Below are positions 41,822 to 50,097 of a stretch of DNA of 64,000 nucleotides, piece by piece. Numbering within the stretch: position 1 is the first letter of the stretch; every line of letters starts with the position of its first letter. Origin of the DNA: VXMO01 sp965207895 (GTDB lineage Bacteria > Chloroflexota > Dehalococcoidia > UBA6926); assembly GCA_965207895.1 (NCBI GenBank), contig CBDBNN010000001.1:310001-374000 (forward strand), in the 5' to 3' direction. The position numbers and the translations under genes were made by a program. Under the pieces are notes generated by a model. It was given only the letters and a program-made list of their open reading frames with translations. It was not told the origin of the DNA and searched no databases.

Positions 41822-43678
41822 ATGCTGAAATCCATCCTTCTGCGCCTGACTCTCATGGTGCTTGGCGTCTCATTCATCATCATCGGCATCGTCACCGCCC
41901 TCTTCCCACGACCCATCATTGAACTCCTGGATCAGGAGCAGGTGAACGTCATCATCCTCGGAATGTGGGGGGCAATGCTCGCGCTGCTCGGCGTCGGCGC
42001 ATTCCTCGCAAACCGGGATCCGATGCGACACATCCTCTGGCTGCGGCTCACAATCGGTTTCCTCTTTGGAATCGCCGTCTACGCCGGGCTCGTCTTATGG
42101 GGCGGTGGTATCTCCCGCGACACCGCGCTGGTGCTGGCCGCTATCGGCATCGTCCCCGGTGTTGCTTTACTGATCCTGTTTCCGCGCTCCCCGCGTTTCG
42201 TCTCCACCCGCGTTCGTTCCCCGGATGGCGTGCTGTTCACCGATGCGGACGATGGCGGCCTCTTCGTGCGGCAGCGCGGCGGAACGTTCAACCCCTATGT
42301 CATCCGCCTCCCGCGCGAACCCGCCATGCCGGACACGCATCACCGCCTCCATCCAAACGTTGTTGATAACCCATCCCGCGTCATGGTTGTCGGCGGTGGC
42401 GCGCGCGAGCACGCCATCGCCATCAAACTCCGGCAGAGCGCCGGGCTTGAGGAGCTCTACATGGCCCCCGGCAACGGCGGCACGGCATCCATCGCCGAGA
42501 ATCTCCCCATATCAGCCACCGACACGGACGCCATCGTGCAGGCCGCGCAGGAACGAAATGTCGAGCTTGTGATCATCGGCCCGGAGGCTCCTCTCGCGCT
42601 CGGCCTCGGGAATGCCGTCCGTGACGCCGGGATCCTCTGTCTCGGTCCCACGAAAGAAGCAGCGCGCATTGAGTGGAGCAAGTCGTTCGCCAAGCAGGTC
42701 ATGGATGATGCCGGAGTTCCGACCGCTGCGTGGACAAGATTCGACGACTACTCGCAAGCGGCTGAATACGTCCGTGCCCACCCCGCGCCGCACGTCATCA
42801 AGGCGGACGGCCTCGCCGCCGGAAAGGGCGTCGCCGTCTGCGACTCTGAGCAGGAGGCCGTCACGTTCCTGCACCATGTCATGCGGCTCCGCGACTTCGG
42901 TGAGTCAGGGGATTCCGTGGTGATCGAGGAGGCGTTGTCAGGCGTCGAACTATCAGTATTCGCGTTCTGCGACGGCGAGCAGATGATCCTCGTTCCTCCC
43001 GCCTGCGATTACAAGCGGATCTACGACGACGATGAAGGCCCCAATACTGGCGGCATGGGATCATACAGCCCGCCGGAGTTCGTCACGGACAAGCTCATGG
43101 CGGACATCCGCGACACCATCATCCGCCCCGTCCTCCGTCGCATGGTAGAGATCGGCGCACCCTACAGCGGCATTCTCTACGTCGGACTCATGCTGACCGA
43201 CGACGGCCCCAAAGTTGTTGAATTCAACTCCCGTATGGGCGACCCGGAGGCGCAGGTCGTGCTCCCCCGCATCACGTCCGATTTTCTTCAGCTCGCCGTC
43301 GCCACGGCCGCAGGCAGACTTGAAGACGTGCATCTTGAGTGGACGCCCCAACCCGCCGTCGGCATCGCCATCTCTTCAGAGGGCTACCCCGGCGACTACC
43401 CAACGGGCCTGGAAATCACCGGTCTCAACACCCTCGACTACGATGCAATTGCCTTCCACGCCGGCACCCGCCTCGACCCCGCAACGGATAGACTCGTCAC
43501 CGCCGGTGGCCGCGTCCTCACTGTCACTGCGCTTGGCGACACCATGGAGCAGGCGCGCGACAAGGCCTACGCCAACGCCGCCCGCGTCCAGTTCCAGGGC
43601 GCGCACTACCGCAAAGACATCGCCCTCCGCGCCGTCACAGCCACGCACCCTGGGCCTGGCGAAGGGCCGTCCACCTAA
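41822..43678 (+). CDS. purD: Phosphoribosylamine-glycine ligase fused to an N-terminal four-helix membrane domain
   Basis: This is a continuous 618-residue frame. Residues 1-120 hold four hydrophobic helices (about 9-29, 43-63, 71-92, 102-120), followed by a 65-residue linker. From about residue 186 a complete PurD starts (RVMVVGGGAREHAIAIKL), with the ATP-grasp signatures HVIKADGLAAGKGVAVC, YDDDEGPNTGGMGSYSPPEFV and GILYVGLMLTDDGPKVVEFNSRMGDPEAQVVLPR. The reaction joins phosphoribosylamine and glycine in step 2 of purine synthesis. PurD is normally about 425 residues and soluble. The internal Met codons at 42326 and 42383 have no Shine-Dalgarno. guaA lies upstream and purE and purB downstream. 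Confidence 0.9.
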   Translation: MLKSILLRLTLMVLGVSFIIIGIVTALFPRPIIELLDQEQVNVIILGMWGAMLALLGVGAFLANRDPMRHILWLRLTIGFLFGIAVYAGLVLWGGGISRDTALVLAAIGIVPGVALLILFPRSPRFVSTRVRSPDGVLFTDADDGGLFVRQRGGTFNPYVIRLPREPAMPDTHHRLHPNVVDNPSRVMVVGGGAREHAIAIKLRQSAGLEELYMAPGNGGTASIAENLPISATDTDAIVQAAQERNVELVIIGPEAPLALGLGNAVRDAGILCLGPTKEAARIEWSKSFAKQVMDDAGVPTAAWTRFDDYSQAAEYVRAHPAPHVIKADGLAAGKGVAVCDSEQEAVTFLHHVMRLRDFGESGDSVVIEEALSGVELSVFAFCDGEQMILVPPACDYKRIYDDDEGPNTGGMGSYSPPEFVTDKLMADIRDTIIRPVLRRMVEIGAPYSGILYVGLMLTDDGPKVVEFNSRMGDPEAQVVLPRITSDFLQLAVATAAGRLEDVHLEWTPQPAVGIAISSEGYPGDYPTGLEITGLNTLDYDAIAFHAGTRLDPATDRLVTAGGRVLTVTALGDTMEQARDKAYANAARVQFQGAHYRKDIALRAVTATHPGPGEGPST

Positions 43679-43731
43679 CCCCCACTAATGCCATAATCTC
43701 TATAGGCGCAACACAAAAGGGGGTAACACGA

Positions 43732-44193
43732 ATGGCCGCACTTGTTGGCATTCTCATGGGAAGCCGCTCCGATGAGGAGCTGGTTCAGCAGACCCAGAAG
43801 GTCCTTGAGGACCTCGGCATCGAGTACGAGACAAACGTCCTCTCCGCGCACCGCACGCCGGACAAAACCGCGGAATACGCCCGCACCGCGCAAGAACGCG
43901 GGATCGATGTCCTCATCGGCGTCGCAGGAGCCGCCGCCCACCTTCCGGGCGTCATATCCGCCTACACCACCCTGCCCGTCATCGGCGTCCCCGCCACCGG
44001 CAGCGCCCTCAACGGCCTCGACGCCCTCTACTCCATCGTCCAGATGCCGCCCGGCGTCCCTGTCGCCTCCGTGGCCGTCGGCTCAATGGGCGCGCGCAAC
44101 GCCGCCTACCTCGCCGCGGCCATCCTCTCTTTGAAGCACCCCCACGTCCGTGAAAGTTATGCAGCGTTCCGCCAAAAGCAGTCAGAAGGCTAA
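43732..44193 (+). CDS. purE: N5-carboxyaminoimidazole ribonucleotide mutase, class I PurE
   Basis: This 153-residue protein has VGILMGSRSDEELVQQ, VLSAHRTPDKTAEYA and GVAGAAAHLPGVISAYTTLPVIGVPATGSALNGLDALYSIVQMPPGVPVASVAVG, a full class I PurE. It rearranges N5-CAIR to CAIR; class I enzymes normally depend on PurK, which is not in the window. It begins 53 nt after purD with GGGGG-rich sequence upstream of ATG 43732, and a hairpin repeat separates it from purB. Confidence 0.96.
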   Translation: MAALVGILMGSRSDEELVQQTQKVLEDLGIEYETNVLSAHRTPDKTAEYARTAQERGIDVLIGVAGAAAHLPGVISAYTTLPVIGVPATGSALNGLDALYSIVQMPPGVPVASVAVGSMGARNAAYLAAAILSLKHPHVRESYAAFRQKQSEG

Positions 44194-44232
44194 CTCAACA
44201 GTCGGAACCGAAGAAGGAACAACCCAACAGTT

Positions 44233-44265
44233 CCCTCTCCCCTTGGGAGAGGGTTAGGGTGAGGG
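44233..44265 (+). repeat. Palindromic repeat CCCTCTCCC-CTT-GGGAGAGGG with GGTGAGGG tail
   Basis: A 9-bp perfect stem (44233-44241 with 44245-44253) and the tail TTAGGGTGAGGG. The tail's GGTGAGGG sits 7 nt before the purB ATG, in Shine-Dalgarno position. This repeat type is not related to the two-hairpin family. Confidence 0.8.
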
Positions 44266-44272
44266 CAACAGC

Positions 44273-45562
44273 ATGATCGACCGTTACGCCCGGGACGCCA
44301 TGAAGGCCGTCTGGCAGGATCAATTCAAGTTCGAGACATGGCTTGAGGTTGAGCTTGCCGTCTGCAAGGCGTGGGCGGAGCACGGCGAGATTCCGGCCGA
44401 GGACATTCCCTTGCTGGAACGCGCCACCTTTGACATGCCCCACTGGCAAGAGGCGTTCAAGACGACACGACATGACGTGACCGCATTCCTCTCCTCCATC
44501 TCCCGCGACCTCGGCCCGGAGAGCCGCCACATCCACAAGGGCCTCACCTCCAACGACGTGTGGGACACCGCCACCGCCCTCCAACTCCGCGCCGCCTCCA
44601 ACATCCTCCTTGAGGGCATAGACAAGCTCGAGGAGGCCATCGCCCGCCGCGCCGTCGAGCACAAGGACACTCTGATGATGGGGCGCACGCACGGCGTCCA
44701 TGCGGAACCCACCACCCTCGGCCTCAAACTCGCGCTGTGGGTGGAGGAGACGCGCCGAATGAAGCAGCGGCTTGAACAGGCCGCGCGCGGCGTCAGTGTC
44801 GGCAAGTTCTCCGGCGCGGTTGGCACGCATGCCACCCTGCCGCCCGAGATCGAGGAGACAGCCTGCAAATTCCTCGGATTGGACGTTGAAAACATCTCCA
44901 GCCAGATCGTGCCGCGTGATCGCCACGCCGAATTCGTCACCGCGCTCGCGCTGTGCGCCGCCTCGCTTGAAAAATTCGCCACGGAGATCCGCAGCCTCCA
45001 GCGCACGGAGGTGCTTGAACTTGAAGAACCGTTCCACGCGGGCCAGACCGGCTCATCCGCCATGCCCCACAAGCGCAATCCGGAGCTGTCCGAGCGTATC
45101 TGCGGCCTCGCCCGCCTCATCCGCGGCCACGCTGTCACAGCCCTCGAAAACGTCGCGCTCTGGCATGAGCGTGACATCTCACACTCCTCCGCAGAGCGCA
45201 TCATCCTCCCCGACGCCACGATGGCCCTCGACTACATCCTCGACCTCGCCACCTATGTCATCGGCGGAATGCGCGTCTACCCGGAGACGATGTACGCCAA
45301 CGTGGAGAAGACGCGCGGACTCGTCTTCTCCCAGCGCGTCATGCTCGCCCTAATCGACAAGGGGCTCACCCGCGACGAGGCCTACAAGATCACGCAGGTG
45401 ACTTCCATGGAATCGTGGAACACCGGCCAGGACTTCCGTGATCTCCTCCGCCAAAACGCGGACGTCGCCCAGCACCTGCCACCGGACGAACTCGAATCCC
45501 TCTTCGACTACACCTACTACACCCGCTACGTGGACCAATCCTTCGCCAGAATCGGCCTCTAG
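44273..45562 (+). CDS. purB: Adenylosuccinate lyase
   Basis: This 429-residue lyase acts at two steps of purine synthesis (SAICAR cleavage and adenylosuccinate cleavage). It starts MIDRYARDAMKAVWQDQFKFETWLEVELAVCKAW. It has HDVTAFLSSISRDLGPESRHIHKGLTSNDVWDTATALQL, TLMMGRTHGVHAEPTTLGLK, GKFSGAVGTHATLPPEIEE and the signature QTGSSAMPHKRNPELSERICGLARL with the catalytic Ser loop. Length and motifs match the Bacillus-type enzyme. It follows purE by 79 nt. Confidence 0.97.
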   Translation: MIDRYARDAMKAVWQDQFKFETWLEVELAVCKAWAEHGEIPAEDIPLLERATFDMPHWQEAFKTTRHDVTAFLSSISRDLGPESRHIHKGLTSNDVWDTATALQLRAASNILLEGIDKLEEAIARRAVEHKDTLMMGRTHGVHAEPTTLGLKLALWVEETRRMKQRLEQAARGVSVGKFSGAVGTHATLPPEIEETACKFLGLDVENISSQIVPRDRHAEFVTALALCAASLEKFATEIRSLQRTEVLELEEPFHAGQTGSSAMPHKRNPELSERICGLARLIRGHAVTALENVALWHERDISHSSAERIILPDATMALDYILDLATYVIGGMRVYPETMYANVEKTRGLVFSQRVMLALIDKGLTRDEAYKITQVTSMESWNTGQDFRDLLRQNADVAQHLPPDELESLFDYTYYTRYVDQSFARIGL

Positions 45563-45568
45563 TCAGCC

Positions 45569-45748
45569 ATGTCTGGCGACAATGATGGGAGTCGTAGCCC
45601 CACGCGGGGCGAAAAGCGACAGGAAAAACGACGCCGAGCCCGCAAGATGGGCGTCAGCGGCAAGAGCTACGTCAACGCCGTCCGCAACGCCATGCTCAAG
45701 CGCAAAGCCGAGATAGAAGTCCGTGATCGGGAGAACAAATCTCAATAG
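45569..45748 (+). CDS. Small basic protein, 59 residues, unknown function
   Basis: An ATG frame starts 7 nt after the purB stop and runs 59 residues to TAG 45748. It opens MSGDNDGSRSPTRGEKRQEK and continues with an Arg/Lys-rich helix (KRRRARKMGVSGKSYVNAV, then RNAMLKRKAEIEVRDREN). Codon usage resembles the neighbours (third-position C and G in the helical half). No Shine-Dalgarno is obvious, but it could be coupled to purB translation. The charge suggests nucleic-acid or ribosome contact. I do not recognise a family; it may also be a spurious frame. Confidence 0.45.
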   Translation: MSGDNDGSRSPTRGEKRQEKRRRARKMGVSGKSYVNAVRNAMLKRKAEIEVRDRENKSQ

Positions 45749-45842
45749 GATGATCAATGAGTTTGCTTAGGCAGATAAATCAGAAATTGCCGTAGCAAAC
45801 CAGTAACTCAGGTTGTATTTCCGATATGCCTACAATAAAGAA

Positions 45843-45870
45843 GGCACCCCCGCCGTACGGCGGGGGTGCC
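45843..45870. terminator. Bidirectional rho-independent terminator
   Basis: GGCACCCCCGCCG and CGGCGGGGGTGCC form a 13-bp perfect stem with loop TA. TTT follows on the + strand and TTCTTTATT on the minus strand, so it can end both the pur run and the ABC ATPase operon. Confidence 0.88.
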
Positions 45871-45894
45871 TTTCCTGTTCTCGTTGGTTAGCAA

Positions 45895-46920
45895 CTACAC
45901 CCGGTGGCACGCCACCCAGTGGTCTCCGCCCATCTCGCGGAACTCCGGGTCCTCTTCGGTGCACATATCAATTGCGATGGGGCAGCGGGTATGGAATCGG
46001 CAGCCGGAGGGCGGCCGAATCGGACTCGGCACGTCGCCCGTCAGCACGATGCGCTCGCGCTGCCGCTCCACGATTGGGTCCGGAATCGGCACCGCTGACA
46101 TCAGCGCGCGCGTGTACGGGTGAAGCGGGTTCTCATACAGCTCCTCGCGCGTCGCAATCTCGACGATCTTGCCCAGGTACATCACCGCTACGCGGTCGCT
46201 GATGTGCCGGACCACGGAGAGATCGTGCGCGATGAAGATGTAGGTCAGGTCGAACTGCTCCTGCAGCTCCTCCAAAAGGTTGATGACCTGCGCCTGGATT
46301 GACACGTCGAGCGCGGAGACCGGCTCGTCGCAGATGATCAGGCTTGGCCGCACGGCCAACGCGCGTGCAATGCCGATGCGCTGCCGCTGTCCGCCGGAGA
46401 ACTCATGGGGATAGCGGTCGCGCATGTAGGGGTTCAATCCCACAACGCGCAGGAGCTCCTCCACCTGATCCACGTAATCACCACGGCTGCTCGACATATT
46501 GTGGATGCGGATCGGCTCGCCAATTATGGAGCCGGCGGTCATGCGTGGATTCAGGGAGCTGTACGGATCCTGGAAAATCATCTGCAGGCGGCGGCGCATC
46601 CGGCGCATCCGGCCCGGGCTGAGCTTGGCCAGGTCCGTCCCCTCGAAGATGACCTCACCCTGCGTAATATCGTACACCTGCATAATGCAGCGCCCGACGG
46701 TGGTCTTGCCGCAGCCGGACTCGCCAACGACGCCCAGCGTCTCGCCCTTCCGGACAAAGAAGCTGATGTCGTCCACGGCCTTCACGTCGGCCACGTGCCT
46801 GGGAATGATCCCCCGTGAATTGACGGGGAAGTACATCTTCAGATTGTTGACTTCAAGAAGATTCTCGCCGGAGATCCCGGATCCCTCGGCGGCCACTGCT
46901 CCGTCTGCCTGCGTCGTCAT
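45895..46920 (-). CDS. Oligopeptide/dipeptide-type ABC transporter ATP-binding protein (OppF/DppF-like)
   Basis: This is a 341-residue ATPase. ATG at 46920-46918 overlaps the stop of the upstream ATPase (TAATG), implying translational coupling; the longer upstream frame is a read-through into that gene. It has Walker A GESGCGKTTVGRCI, Q-loop IFQDPYSSLNPRMT, signature FSGGQRQRIGIARALAVRP, Walker B LIICDEPVSALDVSIQ and the Opp-type C-terminal Cys motif GCRFHTRCPIAIDMCTEEDPEF. The family imports peptides, nickel or sugars with two permeases and a binding protein, none of which lie adjacent here. Confidence 0.93.
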   Translation of the reverse strand: MTTQADGAVAAEGSGISGENLLEVNNLKMYFPVNSRGIIPRHVADVKAVDDISFFVRKGETLGVVGESGCGKTTVGRCIMQVYDITQGEVIFEGTDLAKLSPGRMRRMRRRLQMIFQDPYSSLNPRMTAGSIIGEPIRIHNMSSSRGDYVDQVEELLRVVGLNPYMRDRYPHEFSGGQRQRIGIARALAVRPSLIICDEPVSALDVSIQAQVINLLEELQEQFDLTYIFIAHDLSVVRHISDRVAVMYLGKIVEIATREELYENPLHPYTRALMSAVPIPDPIVERQRERIVLTGDVPSPIRPPSGCRFHTRCPIAIDMCTEEDPEFREMGGDHWVACHRV

Positions 46921-47942
46921 TAGTTGCTCCCTGCCTGCGTGCCGGACACCTGAGTCACGTCCACCCAGCACGCCTTGTGTTGGTCTGTCGTTCCCTCCAC
47001 CAGTTCGAAGGGCGGATATTCGGCACAACGATCGATCGCGAACGGGCACCGCGGGCGGAAGGAACATCCTCCCGGAAGATTCATGAGATCGGGGGGCATC
47101 CCCTCAATCGGATCGAGCTTCGCCCTGCGCGGTTCATCCAGCCGCGGAACTGAAGACAGCAGGCCGATCGTATACGGATGCCGTGGGTCCTTGAAGATTT
47201 TCTCAGCCGGACCGGACTCGACGATCTTTCCGGCGTACATCACATTGATCCAGTGCGCGTACCGAGCCACCACGCCAAGGTTGTGCGTGATGATGATGAC
47301 AGCCGTTCCCAACTCCTCGTTCAGCCGCTGCATCAACTCAAGAATCTGCGCCTGAATCGTCACGTCCAGCGCCGTCGTCGGCTCGTCCGCAATGAGCAGG
47401 CGCGGCTCGCAGCTCAGTCCCATCGCGATCATCACGCGCTGCCGCATCCCACCGCTGAATTGGTGCGGGTAATCGGAAAGTCGATTGCGTCCGTCCGGGA
47501 TGCCGACCATTTCAAGCAACTCGCCCGCGCGGGTCGCAGCTTGCTCCCGGTTCATCCCCAAGTGTGTCTCAAGCGCCTCAGTCAACTGGCGGCCTATGGT
47601 GAGCACGGGATTAAGGGAGGTCATCGGCTCCTGGAAGATCATGGCGATCTTCGCGCCGCGCACCTCAAGAACACGCTCCTCGCTCATCTTCAGCATGTCC
47701 TCGCCGTCAAGAAGCGCCTCCCCGGCCTCGATGCGGCCGCCCGGAGGGGGAATCAGCCTCATTACGGAGAGCGCCGTCACGCTCTTGCCGGAGCCGCTCT
47801 CGCCCACGACGCCGACGATCTCGCCCGCATGCACGTCGTAGCTAACGCCATCGACGGCCTTGACGATGCCGTCTGTCGTATAAAACCTCGTTACCAGGTC
47901 CTTGATTTCCAGAACCTTGGTCTGAGACGTCTCGGTTGCCAC
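46920..47942 (-). CDS. Oligopeptide/dipeptide-type ABC transporter ATP-binding protein (OppD/DppD-like)
   Basis: This is a 340-residue ATPase. GTG 47942 is chosen for GAGGAGG 4 nt upstream; an in-frame start at 47993 is less family-like. It has Walker A GESGSGKSVTALSVMRLI, IFQEPMTSLNPVLTIGRQL, signature FSGGMRQRVMIAMGLSCEPRLL, Walker B LIADEPTTALDVTIQAQIL and the Opp-type tail GGCSFRPRCPFAIDRCAEYPPFE. It pairs with the downstream OppF-like gene to form a heterodimeric ATPase. With no permease or binding protein gene nearby, the partners must be encoded elsewhere. Confidence 0.93.
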   Translation of the reverse strand: MATETSQTKVLEIKDLVTRFYTTDGIVKAVDGVSYDVHAGEIVGVVGESGSGKSVTALSVMRLIPPPGGRIEAGEALLDGEDMLKMSEERVLEVRGAKIAMIFQEPMTSLNPVLTIGRQLTEALETHLGMNREQAATRAGELLEMVGIPDGRNRLSDYPHQFSGGMRQRVMIAMGLSCEPRLLIADEPTTALDVTIQAQILELMQRLNEELGTAVIIITHNLGVVARYAHWINVMYAGKIVESGPAEKIFKDPRHPYTIGLLSSVPRLDEPRRAKLDPIEGMPPDLMNLPGGCSFRPRCPFAIDRCAEYPPFELVEGTTDQHKACWVDVTQVSGTQAGSN

Positions 47943-48039
47943 AGAGCCTCCTCGCTGCACTCCCCCAGGGCATGAATGCCCGCTGCTTACCAACTCTAAC
48001 CGAACTAGCCGGTTGCCACACCTACCGGTTTCGTTCTCG

Positions 48040-48121
48040 TGGGGAAGAGGAGACTCGAACTCCTACGCCTTGCGGCACATGATCCTAAATCATGCTCGTC
48101 TGCCAGTTCCGACACTTCCCC
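48040..48121 (-). tRNA. tRNA-Leu (UAG)
   Basis: Read on the minus strand: acceptor GGGGAAG with CTTCCCC, anticodon arm CATGA-TTTAGGA-TCATG with anticodon TAG, a variable arm of class II size, T arm AGGAG-TTCGAGT-CTCCT. Discriminator A; CCA not encoded. Confidence 0.95.
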
Positions 48122-48136
48122 CATTTATTCACCGTG

Positions 48137-48210
<74 letters not shown>

Positions 48211-48427
48211 GCAGCGAATACCTATTGTATGCGTGTTTCGGTCGGATGACGACAGTACGCCCCGAGTTTCTTCTCCTCCCCTTCGTCCATAAGAACGATG
48301 CCGTAGCGCCTTCCAAGCGTTACGACAATGCGCGGACGGTAGCATACCCCCCGTTCACCGTCAAGCAGCACAGCCCTTCCACACCCTTTAACGCCTCGCC
48401 TAATTAATGCCTCGCCTAATGCCCCAT

Positions 48428-48551
48428 GTCATTCCGAGCGCAGTCGAGGAATCCAAAGACTCAATAGACCGCCAAAGCCGGAACGCGGCGTACCAATCCT
48501 GTGCACAGATCAACGCTGATCGCGAGCTACGGCCGTAGGCACTGCCTACCC
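48428..48551. repeat. Composite direct repeat, copy A (about 124 bp)
   Basis: Three blocks match copy B at 53014-53137 with identical spacing: GTCATTCCGAGCG with its GAGGAATC partner, GCCGGAACGCGGC 49 nt later, and the palindrome GTAGGCACTGCCTAC 58 nt after that (48535-48549). The sequence between blocks is diverged but has the same length. Confidence 0.8.
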
Positions 48552-48578
48552 ACCCAACTCCGTAACGCAAGTCCCCTC

Positions 48579-48598
48579 ATTCCGGCTTTCGCCGGAAT
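48579..48598. repeat. Two-hairpin repeat family, hairpin 1, opposite orientation
   Basis: ATTCCGGC-TTTC-GCCGGAAT; the loop is the reverse complement of GAAA, so this copy is inverted relative to most others. Confidence 0.85.
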
Positions 48599-48663
48599 CC
48601 ATCAGAATCCCCTTCCCCGCTCATCCTGAGCCTGTCCAGGGGTGCCCTCCTCCACGCCTTTGC

Positions 48664-48669
48664 TATCAT
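48664..48669 (+). promoter_or_regulatory. -10 box of pgk, leaderless configuration
   Basis: TATCAT ends 7 nt before the pgk ATG (48677), so transcription would start at or next to the start codon. No Shine-Dalgarno is present. Confidence 0.55.
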
Positions 48670-48676
48670 CACCCAT

Positions 48677-49948
48677 ATGAAAAAGACGGTTAGCGATATC
48701 GACGTGTCCGGCGCGCGATGCCTCGTGCGCGTCGACTTCAACGTTCCGTTCGAACTCGGCACAGCCACAATCTCCGATGATTCCCGTATCCGCGCCGCCC
48801 TCCCTACCATCAACTACCTTCGTGAACGGGGGGCGCGCGTCATCCTCGCCACCCACGTGGGCAGGCCAAAAGGCATTGACAATGGACTGCGCGTGGCGCC
48901 GATGGCCGCGCGGCTGTCTGAACTCCTCGCATCGCCGGTCACCGTCGCCCCCGATTCAATCGGCGAAGAGACTGAAAAGCTCGCCGCCGCGCTTGGGCCC
49001 GGCGACGTCCTCTTCCTCGAAAACACGAGGTTCCATCCTGAAGAAGAACAGAACGACCCTGACAACGCCGCCGCCCTCGCCCGCCTCGCGGACATATACG
49101 TGAATGACGCCTTTGGGTCCGCCCACCGCGCCCACGCCTCCACGGAGGGCGTCGCCCATCTCCTGCCCGCCGTCGCAGGCTTCCTTCTTGATAGGGAGAT
49201 CCGCATGTTGGGCGGCATCCTTGAGTCGCCGCGCCGTCCACTGGCGACGCTCATGGGTGGCGCAAAGGTCGGCGACAAGATGGCCGTCATGGAGCGACTC
49301 ATCGAGAGCTCGGACATGCTCATCGTCGGCGGTGGCATGGCCGCCGCGTTCCTTGAGGCTCGTGGGATGCGAACCGGCAAGAGCCTGCTCGAGGCGGACG
49401 GGCCGCAGATGGCGGGACGAATCGAAAGCGCGGCAAAGGCCCGCGGAATTCAGCTTCTAATTCCGACAGACGTGATCGTCGCAACCGAACTCTCAGCCGA
49501 TGCCCACGCGTCCGCCGTAAGCAGCGACGCCATCCCTGCAGAGGGAATGCTCCTGGACATCGGCCCCGAAACGCGCGATACCTACACGCGCGCATTGCGC
49601 CTCTGCCAGACAGTGCTCTGGAACGGCCCAATGGGTGTGTTTGAGTACGACCAATTCGCAGGAGGAACCCGAACCATCGCCGAATTCCTGGCCCAACACG
49701 CCGGTACTCCCACCTCCCTTCGTCATTCCCGCGAAAGCGGGAATCCAGTGCGGCGCGCAGCGCCGCCACCTTCTGACACCACAAACGGCGCAACCGTCAT
49801 TGTTGGCGGCGGCTCGACGGCTGAGGCCGTGGATGCCCTCGGCTATGCGGACGCAATGACGCACGTGTCCACGGGCGGCGGCGCAGCCCTCGAATTCCTT
49901 GAAGGACGCACCCTCCCCGGCATCGCCGCCCTCCAGGACGTAGAATAG
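48677..49948 (+). CDS. pgk: Phosphoglycerate kinase with an in-frame repeat-derived insertion
   Basis: This 423-residue enzyme of lower glycolysis has CLVRVDFNVPFE at the N-terminus, TINYLRERGARVILATHVGRPKG, VLFLENTRFHPEE, DIYVNDAFGSAHRAHASTEGV, LMGGAKVGDKM, TVLWNGPMGVFEYDQFAGGT and VIVGGGSTAEAVDALG, then THVSTGGGAALEFLEG. PGK is usually about 395 residues. Between the helix AEFLAQHA and the strand ATVIVGGG, about 26 extra residues appear, including HSRESGNPVRRAAPPP; these are the translation of a two-hairpin repeat (49725-49766). The frame and all catalytic motifs are kept. The insert lies in a loop of the C-terminal, nucleotide-binding domain. Confidence 0.96.
   Translation: MKKTVSDIDVSGARCLVRVDFNVPFELGTATISDDSRIRAALPTINYLRERGARVILATHVGRPKGIDNGLRVAPMAARLSELLASPVTVAPDSIGEETEKLAAALGPGDVLFLENTRFHPEEEQNDPDNAAALARLADIYVNDAFGSAHRAHASTEGVAHLLPAVAGFLLDREIRMLGGILESPRRPLATLMGGAKVGDKMAVMERLIESSDMLIVGGGMAAAFLEARGMRTGKSLLEADGPQMAGRIESAAKARGIQLLIPTDVIVATELSADAHASAVSSDAIPAEGMLLDIGPETRDTYTRALRLCQTVLWNGPMGVFEYDQFAGGTRTIAEFLAQHAGTPTSLRHSRESGNPVRRAAPPPSDTTNGATVIVGGGSTAEAVDALGYADAMTHVSTGGGAALEFLEGRTLPGIAALQDVE
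49725..49766. repeat. Two-hairpin repeat, full copy, inside the pgk coding sequence
   Basis: Hairpin 1 ATTCCCGC-GAAA-GCGGGAAT (49725-49744), spacer CCAGT, hairpin 2 GCGGCGC-GCA-GCGCCGC (49750-49766). Both stems are perfect. Confidence 0.92.
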
Positions 49949-49989
49949 CCCCCTCGTCATTCCTGCCGCCCTCTGAATCCCCCGCGAAC

Positions 49990-50043
49990 GCATGCCCCGC
50001 ACCCCGATACGGGGCGGGAATCCAGTGCCGCCCGGAGGGCGGT
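49990..50043. repeat. Nested-type two-hairpin repeat
   Basis: CCCCG-ATA-CGGGG (50002-50014) replaces the usual loop; hairpin 2 is GCCGCCC-GGA-GGGCGGT (50027-50043), with a different arm sequence that is still complementary apart from one G-T pair. Confidence 0.7.
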
Positions 50044-50053
50044 CCCCCATGTC

Positions 50054-50097
50054 ATTCCGGCGCAGGCCGGAATCCACCCCGTGGCCCAAAGGGCCAC
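50054..50097. repeat. Two-hairpin repeat, full copy
   Basis: Hairpin 1 ATTCCGGC-GCAG-GCCGGAAT (50054-50073); hairpin 2 GTGGCCC-AAA-GGGCCAC (50081-50097). Perfect stems. Confidence 0.9.

Larger units (their letters stand above)
48211..48676. other. Gene-free repeat region between the tRNAs and pgk
   Basis: No coding frame is supported. It contains a short duplicated string (GCCTCGCCTAAT around 48394 and 48409), the 124-bp composite repeat, one two-hairpin copy, a CCTGAGCCTGTC-type repeat near 48622 and the pgk promoter box. Confidence 0.6.

Noticed and set aside
42326..43678. purD as a separate gene starting at an internal ATG
   Set aside because: The frame is open without a stop from the membrane domain, and neither internal ATG (42326, 42383) has a Shine-Dalgarno or a TANNNT box nearby, so the fusion is the simpler reading.
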